Under the pieces are notes generated by a model. That model did not search any database. It was not told where the DNA came from and saw only the letters and a program-made list of their open reading frames with translations. Shown piece after piece: positions 19,205-28,488 of a stretch of 34,118 bases of DNA (positions within the stretch are counted from its first letter, which is position 1; each line of letters starts with the position of its first letter). Origin of the DNA: Campylobacterales bacterium (lineage in GTDB: Bacteria > Campylobacterota > Campylobacteria > Campylobacterales > JAOZPA01); assembly GCA_029932985.1 (NCBI GenBank), contig JAOZPA010000007.1, positions 1 through 34,118 of the forward strand. The letters run 5' to 3'. The translations under genes were made by a program, and so were the position numbers.

Positions 19205-21400
19205 ATGAGTAGAAACATATTTTATAGTACAAAAGAGTGGATTAGGGAAAAAATAAAGATAAATACCTCTTTTTTTATTAATTTATTTGTAATTATTTCA
19301 ATTCTTATATTTTCAGTTTTGTGGTATGAAAAAACTAATAAGTTATCAGACCACTTAGTAAGTAGAACCAATCAGAATATTGGAAAATATAATGCTTTAT
19401 ATAAAACTCATATTAAATTAGCCCGATTGATATTTCAAACGCAGATAAATACAAAAGAGGTTAAAGATATATTTAAGTTTGCAGAATTATCCTCTAATGA
19501 GGATAAGCAGATTATTCGAGATAGATTATATAATAAACTAGAAGAAAAATTTATTTTGTTAAAAAGAGATAATAAAATTAGGCAATTAAATTTTTATTTA
19601 CCAAATAAAGAGATGTTTTTGAGATTTAATAAACCAACCCAATATGGAGATGTTTTGAGAAGTCATCAAATATTTAGAGAGCCTCTTAATAAATGTGAAA
19701 AAAATGAGGCATGTATCTCTTCTCGTTTTATATTTTCACTTTTTGCAGAGAATAGAGAGATAGGTAGTGTGGAGGTTTCATTTATTTCATCCTCTATGAG
19801 TTTAGATTTTATGGATACTTATCAACTTCCTGCAGTTTTTCTGATTTTAAAAGATAATATAGATGAAAAAGAGTTTTTAAATTCAGGCAGAAAATTTTCT
19901 AAAACTGTTTTTAAAGATTTTTATTTAAATAATGTTGTGATAAAACAGGAGATTAAAGGTCTTAAAATTTTAAAACTTCTATCTGAAGATACTATAAAAA
20001 TTGTTAATAAAAAAGCTTTTGATAAAAAATCTTTCTCAATTTATGCTAATGAAAATGGGATTATGACTTTTATAAAAATTAAAGATTTTTCAACTGATAA
20101 AGTAACTGGTATGCTTGTAATTAGAGATAATGCAAATTACTATCGTGAAAAAATTAATCTTACCTATATTATTATCTTTATTTCTATATGCGTTTATGGA
20201 ATGTTTATTTATTTTTTACATTATCGAAATAATCTAGAGATAAAAATGAAACAAAATAATAAAAAACTAGAATCTATCTTCAAGGAAGCTCATAGTGGAA
20301 TTGCATTAGTTGATTTAAATGGTAAAATTTTAGAGATGAACAATTCTTATAGTAAATTATTGGGCTATTCAGAAAAGGAGTTATTAGAATTAAATTTTCA
20401 AGATATTAGAACCTCCCAAGAAGATGAAGCAAAAGAGATTTTGAGAAAAGCTAAAATTTATCACACTCTTTCAAAGGTGGAGAAAACTTGCAAAACCAAA
20501 GATAATAGAGAGATTCATTTGGAATTTTCACTAACTCTTCTCCCCTCTAAAGATGCTTTTATTACAGTTATAAACTCTTTGGAGGATAAGTTTAAATTAA
20601 AAAAATTAAATGATGAGTTGAAAAATTTCAATGATACTTTAAAAGAAAAAGTTAAAGATGAGGTGGAAAAAAATCGGGAAAAAGATAAGCAAATGTTTCA
20701 TCAATCTCGATTAGCTCAGATGGGAGAGATGATAAGTATGATTGCCCATCAGTGGAGGCAACCGCTAAATGCAATTAGTGCTACAAGTACAAATTTGAAC
20801 TTTAAAGCTCGACTTAATAAGATAAATAATGAGATAGTTTTAAATGAAACTGTAAATATCAATAAATATTCACAATATTTAAGTGCAACAATTGATGATT
20901 TTAGAAATTTTTTTAAACCCAATAAAAATAAAGAGGAGATAACTTTTTGCAAGTTAATAGATTCGGTTTTGGGAATTATTGAAATCTCGATAGAAAACAA
21001 AAAGATAAAACTGATACAAAATCTAAAATGTAAGGGTACATTTATAACCTATCCAAATGAGTTAAAACAGGTGATTTTAAATTTGATTAAAAATGCTGAA
21101 GATGTTCTTTTGGATAAAGATATAGAAAACCCATTTATCAAAATTTCGACCTATACATATCAGGATACCTATATTTTAGAGGTTGAAGATAATGGCGGTG
21201 GTGTGCCTTATGAAATTATGGATAAGATTTTTGACCCATATTTTAGTACAAAAATGCAAAAAGATGGAACAGGTTTGGGACTTTATATGTCTAAAACAAT
21301 TGTAGAGGAGCATTGTGGGGGAGAACTTACTCTTTCTAATAGTTCAAATGGAGCAATATTTAAAATTAAATTAAAAAAAGGAGTTTTAGAAAATGATTAA
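19205..21400 (+). CDS. membrane dCache_3-like-PAS-histidine kinase
   Basis: LPNKEMFLRFNKPTQYGDVL; PAS GIALVDLNGKILEMNNSYSKLLGYSEKEL; MIAHQWRQPLNAIS. Confidence 0.88.
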   Translation: MSRNIFYSTKEWIREKIKINTSFFINLFVIISILIFSVLWYEKTNKLSDHLVSRTNQNIGKYNALYKTHIKLARLIFQTQINTKEVKDIFKFAELSSNEDKQIIRDRLYNKLEEKFILLKRDNKIRQLNFYLPNKEMFLRFNKPTQYGDVLRSHQIFREPLNKCEKNEACISSRFIFSLFAENREIGSVEVSFISSSMSLDFMDTYQLPAVFLILKDNIDEKEFLNSGRKFSKTVFKDFYLNNVVIKQEIKGLKILKLLSEDTIKIVNKKAFDKKSFSIYANENGIMTFIKIKDFSTDKVTGMLVIRDNANYYREKINLTYIIIFISICVYGMFIYFLHYRNNLEIKMKQNNKKLESIFKEAHSGIALVDLNGKILEMNNSYSKLLGYSEKELLELNFQDIRTSQEDEAKEILRKAKIYHTLSKVEKTCKTKDNREIHLEFSLTLLPSKDAFITVINSLEDKFKLKKLNDELKNFNDTLKEKVKDEVEKNREKDKQMFHQSRLAQMGEMISMIAHQWRQPLNAISATSTNLNFKARLNKINNEIVLNETVNINKYSQYLSATIDDFRNFFKPNKNKEEITFCKLIDSVLGIIEISIENKKIKLIQNLKCKGTFITYPNELKQVILNLIKNAEDVLLDKDIENPFIKISTYTYQDTYILEVEDNGGGVPYEIMDKIFDPYFSTKMQKDGTGLGLYMSKTIVEEHCGGELTLSNSSNGAIFKIKLKKGVLEND

Positions 21401-22568
21401 TTTAGAAAAATTGGTCTCAGAGAGTCAAAAATTAATATTACTATATGTAGAAGATAATGCGGATGCTAGAGAATCTTCTATGAATATGTTTGAGGATTTG
21501 TTCCCAAATATTATAATTGGAGTTGATGGTGAGGATGGTCTGGAAAAATTTAAAGAGAACAAGATAGATTTAATTATCACAGATATTCAGATGCCTAAAA
21601 TGAATGGTTTTGAGATGGTTAGAGAGATTAAAAAGCTAGATAATAAAGTTCCTATTTTGGTTTTATCAGCCTTTAATGAGAGTGATTATTTTTTAGATAG
21701 CATTCGGCTAGGGGTGGAGGGGTATCTTTTTAAACCTATTGACCTTGACCAATTTTTGGAAACAGTTTCTAAAACTATCGATAATATTAAGCTGAAAAAA
21801 GAGGTGGCTGAGTATCAACATTCTTTAGAAAAAAAAGTAGATAAGCAACTTCGCTATTTAAGAGAAAAAGATAAAATTCTTTTACAGCAATCAAAAATGG
21901 CAACAATGGGTGAAATGATAGATGTAATTGCCCACCAATGGAAACAGCCTCTAAATATTATATCAATGAATAATGAGATATTGATGATGAATGAGATGAT
22001 GGGAAAATCAGTTAAACCAGAAACTACTCTAAGTTACAATGAAAAAATTCAAAATCAGATAGAACATTTAGTTAGTACGATTGATGAATTTAGAACTTTT
22101 TTCCGCCCAAATCAAAATTTTGAAAAAATTAATATAAAAAATATTTTACAATCAACTATTCTTTTGATAGAGGATGAATTAACCCATCACTCTATCGAGA
22201 CTGAAATTTTATGTGAAGATACTATTTTTATAAAAACAAATGCAAATGATATAAAGCATTATATTTTAAATATGATTAATAATGCCATTGACAAAATGGA
22301 TGAAGACAATATAAAAAATAAAAAGATTTTATTGACTTGTAGCGAAAAAGATGATAAAATTAGCTTAAAAATTAAAGATAATGGCAACGGAATACCTGAA
22401 AACATAATAGGTGAAATTTTTAAATCTCATTTTACGACAAAAAGTAAAACTGGTGGTACGGGAATGGGGCTTTATATGTGTAATTTAATTGCCAATAAAT
22501 ATGATACTAAATTGGAAGTATATAATGATAATGGAGCTGTTTTTGAAATTAAATTGCCTAAGTTATAA
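21393..22568 (+). CDS. REC-histidine kinase hybrid
   Basis: LLYVEDNADARESS...IITDIQMPKMNGF; VIAHQWKQPLNII; GTGMGLYMCNLIANKY; starts 8 nt inside the preceding gene. Confidence 0.88.
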   Translation: MINLEKLVSESQKLILLYVEDNADARESSMNMFEDLFPNIIIGVDGEDGLEKFKENKIDLIITDIQMPKMNGFEMVREIKKLDNKVPILVLSAFNESDYFLDSIRLGVEGYLFKPIDLDQFLETVSKTIDNIKLKKEVAEYQHSLEKKVDKQLRYLREKDKILLQQSKMATMGEMIDVIAHQWKQPLNIISMNNEILMMNEMMGKSVKPETTLSYNEKIQNQIEHLVSTIDEFRTFFRPNQNFEKINIKNILQSTILLIEDELTHHSIETEILCEDTIFIKTNANDIKHYILNMINNAIDKMDEDNIKNKKILLTCSEKDDKISLKIKDNGNGIPENIIGEIFKSHFTTKSKTGGTGMGLYMCNLIANKYDTKLEVYNDNGAVFEIKLPKL

Positions 22569-22571
22569 ATA

Positions 22572-24224
22572 TTGAAGTTTATATCTCTAGTTTTGCTATT
22601 TATCATAAATTTATCTTCTGCTGAATCTAATAATATGATTTTTACAATGCAGGAGAAAAATTATTTAAATAATATCAAAATAGTGAAAATGTGCAATAAT
22701 CCCAATTGGCCCCCCATCGAGTTTGCTCAAGATGATAATTTAAATAAGATGAATGGAATCGCTATTGATGTACTCAAGGAGATTGAGCAGAAATTAAATA
22801 TAAAATTTCAAAATGTAGCGACCAAAAACTGGAGTGAGTCTCAAAAATATCTTAAAGAGAAAAGATGTGATATATTGCCCTGTGCGATTGAGACTCAAAG
22901 CAGAAAAAAATATGCAAATTTTACACAACCATATCTAAGTTTGCCTCTTGCAATTTTTACCACAAAAGATAAACCATTAATCTCAAGTTTAGATGAAATT
23001 ATAGATAAGACTTGGACACGAAAAAAAGGCTCAGGGCTTATATCTCAAATTCAAGAATCATATCCAAAGATGAAAGTTTTTGAAACTATTGATAATACAG
23101 AAGCCCTAAAATTGGTAAATGATGGTGAATATTATTTCACAATTGCCACTATTCCTGTCGCCTCCCATATAATTTCAAAATATATGTTAAGCAATCTTCA
23201 AATTAGTGGCTATACAGATATGAAATTTGACCTTTCAATTGCAGTAAGAGATGATGATATTTTACTCTTGTCTATTTTAAATAAAACATTAAGTGATACC
23301 TCTAATCAAAAACTAAAAGATATTTTAAAAAAATGGGTTTCATCTCCTATAAAAGAGCCTATAACTGATTATATATTTATTGGTCAAATATTTCTGATAT
23401 TTACGCTAATTGTCTTAATTCTTCTATTTTTTCTTTTACGAGAATCAAAACTCAAAAAGGAAATTTTAGAACTAAATACTTTTTTAGAACAAAGAATTGA
23501 AGATGAAGTTATTAAAAATCAAGAACAGCAAGTTATGATGCTTCAACAATCCCGTCTAGCTCAAATTGGAGAGATGCTAAGTATGATAGCCCACCAATGG
23601 CGACAACCACTAAATATATTATCGGTAAATGCCTCTCTTTTAGAGCTTAGAATCCAACGAAATAAAATTGATAATGAGTTTTTTAAAGGAAAATTAAAGA
23701 TAATTATTGCCAATTCCGAGCATCTAAGTTCCACTATTGATGATTTTAGAGATTTCTTCAAACCCAATAAAATAGAAAAAGAGATAACTTATTGTGAAAT
23801 AATAAAGAATGTTTTAGATATAATAAAAGAATCTATAATTCAGAAAAATATTATACTTAAAGAAGATTTAAATTGCAATACCGTTTTTAAAGCCTATTCA
23901 AATGAAATTAAGCAAGTAATTTTAAATTTAATTAAAAATTCAGAAGATATTTTGCTAGATAAAGAGATTAAAAATAGATATATAAAAATTAAAACTTATA
24001 AAGAGTCAGATGAATTTATACTAGAGATAAGTGATAATGGTGGTGGAATTGATGAAAAGATTATAGACAAAATATTTGACCCATACTTTAGCACAAAAAG
24101 TCAAAAAGATGGTACGGGATTAGGGCTTTATATGTCCAAAATAATTATAGAAAATCACTGTGGTGGTAAATTAACTGTATCTAATCAAAAAGATGGTGCT
24201 GTGTTTCAAATAAGATTAAAATAA
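22572..24224 (+). CDS. SBP_bac_3 (periplasmic solute-binding)-TM-histidine kinase
   Basis: Signal peptide; VKMCNNPNWPPIEFAQ...GIAIDVLKEIEQKL; TM FIGQIFLIFTLIVLILLFFLL; MIAHQWRQPLNIL; TTG start. Confidence 0.88.
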   Translation: MKFISLVLLFIINLSSAESNNMIFTMQEKNYLNNIKIVKMCNNPNWPPIEFAQDDNLNKMNGIAIDVLKEIEQKLNIKFQNVATKNWSESQKYLKEKRCDILPCAIETQSRKKYANFTQPYLSLPLAIFTTKDKPLISSLDEIIDKTWTRKKGSGLISQIQESYPKMKVFETIDNTEALKLVNDGEYYFTIATIPVASHIISKYMLSNLQISGYTDMKFDLSIAVRDDDILLLSILNKTLSDTSNQKLKDILKKWVSSPIKEPITDYIFIGQIFLIFTLIVLILLFFLLRESKLKKEILELNTFLEQRIEDEVIKNQEQQVMMLQQSRLAQIGEMLSMIAHQWRQPLNILSVNASLLELRIQRNKIDNEFFKGKLKIIIANSEHLSSTIDDFRDFFKPNKIEKEITYCEIIKNVLDIIKESIIQKNIILKEDLNCNTVFKAYSNEIKQVILNLIKNSEDILLDKEIKNRYIKIKTYKESDEFILEISDNGGGIDEKIIDKIFDPYFSTKSQKDGTGLGLYMSKIIIENHCGGKLTVSNQKDGAVFQIRLK

Positions 24225-24258
24225 TTACATTGAGAGAATTTTAAAAGGATAATGAATA

Positions 24259-25428
24259 ATGAAGAACTTGGAAAAAACAATAAAAGAGAGTTTTAACCTA
24301 AAGCTATTGTATGTGGAGGATAATGCTGAGGCAAGAGAGACTTCTTTGGATATTTTTGAAGAGTTTTTTGATAATATCGTAGTGGCAGTTGATGGTGAAG
24401 ATGGGTTGGAAAAATTTAAGAATAATGATATTGATTTGATTATTACAGATATTTATATGCCAAAAATGAGTGGACTAGAGATGACAGAAGAGATACGAAA
24501 ATTTGATGAAAATATTACAATTTTGGTTTTATCCGCATATACTCAAACCGATTATTTTCTTAAAAGTATCAAGCTAGGAGTTAGTGGCTATCTTTTTAAG
24601 CCCCTAAATCTCAAACAATTTACGACAAGTATCTATAAATCTGTACAAAATATCAATCTCAAAAAAGAGAATATTGCATATAAAAATTCGCTAGAGGAGA
24701 AGATTCAAGAACAAGTTGAGATTTTAAGAGAGAAAGATAATCTGCTTTTACAACAATCCAAAATGGCAGCAATGGGGGAGATGATTGATATAATAGCCCA
24801 CCAATGGCGACAACCGCTAGGGTTAATTTTGTTAAATGCAGACCTTTTGTATATGAATGCTGAAGATAATAAAAAAATAGCTCAGCAAGATATTTTTAAC
24901 CACTGCAATAAAACATCAGAACATATCAAGTTTTTATCTTCCACCCTTAACGAATTTAGAAATTTCTTTAGGTCTGATTTGAATATTAAAGAAATATCTA
25001 TAAAATCCCTTTTTGAGTCAATCACAGTTTTACTTCACGATGCTTTGGTTGAGGATCAGATAGAGATTGAAATTATGGCTGAAGATGATATTTTGATAGA
25101 TGCAAATGCAAATGATATAAAACATTTAATTATAAATTTAATTAGCAATGCTAAAGATAAATTAAAAAGTAATAATGTTAGAAATCGAAAAATTTGGTTA
25201 AAATCTTGGCAGAAAAATGGTAAAACTACCATAGAAGTTAGAGATAATGGTGGTGGAATTCCTGAAGAGATAATAGACAAAATCTTTAAATTAAATTTCA
25301 CTACAAAATCTGATAATGGCGGAACTGGAGTGGGGCTATATATGTGTAAATTAATAGCCAATAAATATCATGCTCTTTTAAGTGTTTCAAATGACAATGG
25401 AGCTGTATTTAAAATTACTTTTGGCTAA
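24259..25428 (+). CDS. REC-histidine kinase hybrid
   Basis: LLYVEDNAEARETS...IITDIYMPKMSGL; IIAHQWRQPLGLI; GTGVGLYMCKLIANKY. Confidence 0.88.
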   Translation: MKNLEKTIKESFNLKLLYVEDNAEARETSLDIFEEFFDNIVVAVDGEDGLEKFKNNDIDLIITDIYMPKMSGLEMTEEIRKFDENITILVLSAYTQTDYFLKSIKLGVSGYLFKPLNLKQFTTSIYKSVQNINLKKENIAYKNSLEEKIQEQVEILREKDNLLLQQSKMAAMGEMIDIIAHQWRQPLGLILLNADLLYMNAEDNKKIAQQDIFNHCNKTSEHIKFLSSTLNEFRNFFRSDLNIKEISIKSLFESITVLLHDALVEDQIEIEIMAEDDILIDANANDIKHLIINLISNAKDKLKSNNVRNRKIWLKSWQKNGKTTIEVRDNGGGIPEEIIDKIFKLNFTTKSDNGGTGVGLYMCKLIANKYHALLSVSNDNGAVFKITFG

Positions 25429-25442
25429 AGCAAAATGAGAAA

Positions 25443-25477
25443 TAAGGCAATGAATAGTTTAAATTTTTAATGCCTTA
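25443..25477. terminator. candidate bidirectional terminator between convergent genes
   Basis: Inverted repeat TAAGGCA(25443-25449)/TGCCTTA(25471-25477) between convergent CDSs. Confidence 0.5.
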
Positions 25478-25504
25478 GACCTCATCACCTCAATCCTCTT
25501 TTAC

Positions 25505-27454
25505 CTATTTTTTACTGTATGGTAATTTCAACATTTTTCTATCAATCTTAAAAAGTGTATTATCCAACTCTTTCTCAAATGAGAAACAACTCTTATTATC
25601 ACACCCTATAAACTTCTCAATCTCCTCACTATTCATATAAACATAGGGATAATGCACCCGTTTAATTTCAGCGATATTATCTTTGAGCTTTTGAGCTTTA
25701 GACTTCAAAATAATATCCCCGTGCTTCACTCGAATAAGAGCTTTTAAAGCTTCAGGGGACTTAAAAAAATCTTTGACTATCGACTCTCTCTCATCCTTTA
25801 GCAACTCACGAGTATTATAAAGTGAAACTTTACTATAATTCAAAGAGGACATCGTCAACAAATTATGAAAATGTTTAGAAAGTGCCGTCGTATAATAACG
25901 ATTTTGATATTTAGAATTTTTTCGGGACTTTGGATTATCCTTGTACCAAATCATATTAATGTAAAACTTCTTTTTTGCCTTTGCACTAAGAACAGTCGCA
26001 AAATCCATATAACTTTCATCAAAAGTATATTGATAAATCTCCAAAAGTGCATCAATATAAAGGCTATAATCCTCAAACAAAGCACCCTCTGTCGGATTTG
26101 CTGTACCTACTGAATGGTTGTACAATTTATCTTTAATATAGAATTTTTTCTTAATCATAAAAAGAGATTTTTTAGCATCTTCAAGATATTTTTTATCCAA
26201 TACCGAAGCGATAATTTTTGCTTTCATCATCAAAGCATTCCACGAAAGTATCACCGTCTCATCAACTTTTGGAAACTTACGAGTGGACCTTATATCTTTG
26301 AATATTTGAATAACTTGCTTATACTTTTTTGGTTTTTTGATTTTTTTATTTACAAAAAGATTATTTTTTCCATCAACTATCCCAAAATAGTTAAAAATAT
26401 GTTTAATCTCACCACTTGTAAATTTTTCCTGCTTAAAAGAGTTTTTTAGCTCCCTTTGAGAATAGGTAAAATACCCCCCCTCAAATCCCCCACTATAAGC
26501 ATCACTCGCTGCAAAATACAACCCACCCTTCAAAAATCGCTTATCTGTCTCTTCAATTGTATCAAGCACAACCTTTTTATAAAGTGGATTTTTCGTAATC
26601 AAAAACATTTTGACATACAGCGGAATCATCAATGCAGAGGTATAAAGAGTCTTCTCAAAATTTGGAGTTGTCCAGTTTTTATTTGTAGAATACCTAAAAA
26701 ATCCCCCATCAATTTGGTCATAAATCCCTCCATTTGCCATCGCCTTTAGGGACTCATCAATCATCATAAAAGCATCTTTATCCCCCGTCAAAAGATAAAT
26801 ATCAAAAAGCAGATTCAGATGCGACGAAAGCGGATATTTCCTATCCTTCCCAAACCCTTTATATTTTTTATCATATTTTGTCAACATCAACTTCACAAAA
26901 TCTCTCTCCAAATTATCATCTTTAATTGGCTTTTTAACCTTTAAATTATCCTTTATCAACTTTTTGATTTTAGCTTTATCACTCCTATAAAGTTTGCTCA
27001 TTTTCAGCAATACAGACTCCATCCCCTCCGCTCCATAACCATCAGACCGAGGAACATAATTCTTCAAAAACAAAATCTCCTTCTTCGGAGTCAAAATCAT
27101 ATTAATAGGATAAGTCTGCTTCAACCCAGCAAGTGAATTCATCACCGCCCCAAAACCCTCAGCCATATTCTCAATATCTTCACGATTAACCGTAATAGCC
27201 ATATAATCCTGATTTAAAATCGTAGAAATCTTCTTATCCTCAAAAGACTCCTCTTGCATAGAATAACTCCAATGACAATCCACATCATCAATAGAAAGAA
27301 ATATCAATTTATCATCCAACCCCGCATTATCAAACACCTCTTCACTCCACGCAAACCAATTCACACTATTTTCATTTGTCGTACCCTCATCCCCACTAAA
27401 AAGTAATGAATTTACTATTACAATCAAAAACAGAAACCTTATCATCATATCCAA
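25505..27454 (-). CDS. DUF255/thioredoxin-fold (YyaL/SPATA20-like) protein with signal peptide and degenerate CxxC
   Basis: VNWFAWSEEVFDNAGLDDKLIFLSIDDVDCHWSYSMQEESFEDKKISTILNQDYMAITVNREDIEN; C-terminal helical (alpha/alpha toroid-like) region. Confidence 0.85.
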   Translation of the reverse strand: MDMMIRFLFLIVIVNSLLFSGDEGTTNENSVNWFAWSEEVFDNAGLDDKLIFLSIDDVDCHWSYSMQEESFEDKKISTILNQDYMAITVNREDIENMAEGFGAVMNSLAGLKQTYPINMILTPKKEILFLKNYVPRSDGYGAEGMESVLLKMSKLYRSDKAKIKKLIKDNLKVKKPIKDDNLERDFVKLMLTKYDKKYKGFGKDRKYPLSSHLNLLFDIYLLTGDKDAFMMIDESLKAMANGGIYDQIDGGFFRYSTNKNWTTPNFEKTLYTSALMIPLYVKMFLITKNPLYKKVVLDTIEETDKRFLKGGLYFAASDAYSGGFEGGYFTYSQRELKNSFKQEKFTSGEIKHIFNYFGIVDGKNNLFVNKKIKKPKKYKQVIQIFKDIRSTRKFPKVDETVILSWNALMMKAKIIASVLDKKYLEDAKKSLFMIKKKFYIKDKLYNHSVGTANPTEGALFEDYSLYIDALLEIYQYTFDESYMDFATVLSAKAKKKFYINMIWYKDNPKSRKNSKYQNRYYTTALSKHFHNLLTMSSLNYSKVSLYNTRELLKDERESIVKDFFKSPEALKALIRVKHGDIILKSKAQKLKDNIAEIKRVHYPYVYMNSEEIEKFIGCDNKSCFSFEKELDNTLFKIDRKMLKLPYSKK

Positions 27455-27781
27455 CCTTTTTTTAAATTATAACTATTGTACTATAATAAAACTTTGAAGT
27501 TTTTTTAATTTTAAGTAGTTCTTTTATAACTATTTTAAATACGATAATAATTTACATATTTCTAAAAATAAAAGATATAGTGTATTATATTCCAGTCCCC
27601 AAACGAAAATGTTATTTTGAATTAAAAAATATGGGTGAAGCAAAAATCCTAAAAGCCAAAAAGAATAAAATTTAGTGTATAATTTATAATGAGAATTAAA
27701 ATCCTACAAAAAGTAACTAAAACAAAACATCGGTGAGGGGTTCTTAATCCAAATAATTTAAATAGAGAAGAGGAAGATAGA

Positions 27782-28480
27782 TTGAGTTTTATTTGTAAGT
27801 CGTTGACTATAAAAGATGGTGAGAAGATTTTGGTAGATGATATCTCATTTGCCATTGAGGATTCGTTTGCTTTGGTGGGTGAGAGTGGGAGTGGAAAGAG
27901 TTTGACTTTGAAAGCGATTTTGGGGATGTTACCACAAAATTTGACCTCATCATTTGATTATGATTCGCCATTTGAGCTTAAAAGAGGTGCTAGTGTGTCG
28001 ATTGTGGTTCAAAACCCCTTCACCGCTCTTTCACCTTTGACAAAAATCAAAAATCAGTTTTTGATAGATGAGCAGAAAGCTAGAGAGTATATGGAGATGG
28101 TGGAGTTGGATGAGAATTTTTTGGAGAGGTATCCGCCTGAGCTTAGTGGAGGACAACTTCAACGAGTCACAATCGCCTTTGCTCTTAGTTGTAATCCGAA
28201 AATTCTCTTGCTTGATGAACCCACGACGGCACTTGATAGTGGTAGTAAAGATGGGATTTTGGATTTGATAAACTCTTTGCAGAAACAAAATGGCTTCAAA
28301 ACACTTTTTGTGACTCATGATATAGATTCTAGCTTGAAAATTTGTAAAAAAATTGCTATTATTCGGGATGGCAAAATTATTGAACAGGGTGATATTTTGG
28401 AGGTGGTCAAAAACCCCAAACAAAAATATACAAAAACCTTGGTCGAGTCGAGTTTTAAAAATCGAAAATTCAGAATCTAG
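27782..28480 (+). CDS. ABC transporter ATP-binding protein (NikD/DppD-like)
   Basis: Walker A GESGSGKS; LSGGQLQR; ILLLDEPTTAL; VTHD; TTG start. Confidence 0.85.
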   Translation: MSFICKSLTIKDGEKILVDDISFAIEDSFALVGESGSGKSLTLKAILGMLPQNLTSSFDYDSPFELKRGASVSIVVQNPFTALSPLTKIKNQFLIDEQKAREYMEMVELDENFLERYPPELSGGQLQRVTIAFALSCNPKILLLDEPTTALDSGSKDGILDLINSLQKQNGFKTLFVTHDIDSSLKICKKIAIIRDGKIIEQGDILEVVKNPKQKYTKTLVESSFKNRKFRI

Positions 28481-28488
28481 GAGATTTG

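Noticed and set aside
8241-24810. Repeated DNA string around gcccatcaatggcgacaacc
   Set aside because: Explained by the conserved HisKA H-box AHQWRQPL in paralogous kinases, not an independent repeat
25865-26749. Plus-strand ORFs (82, 111, 97 aa) antisense to the DUF255 gene
   Set aside because: Low-complexity translations without domain signal, fully inside a well-supported minus-strand CDS
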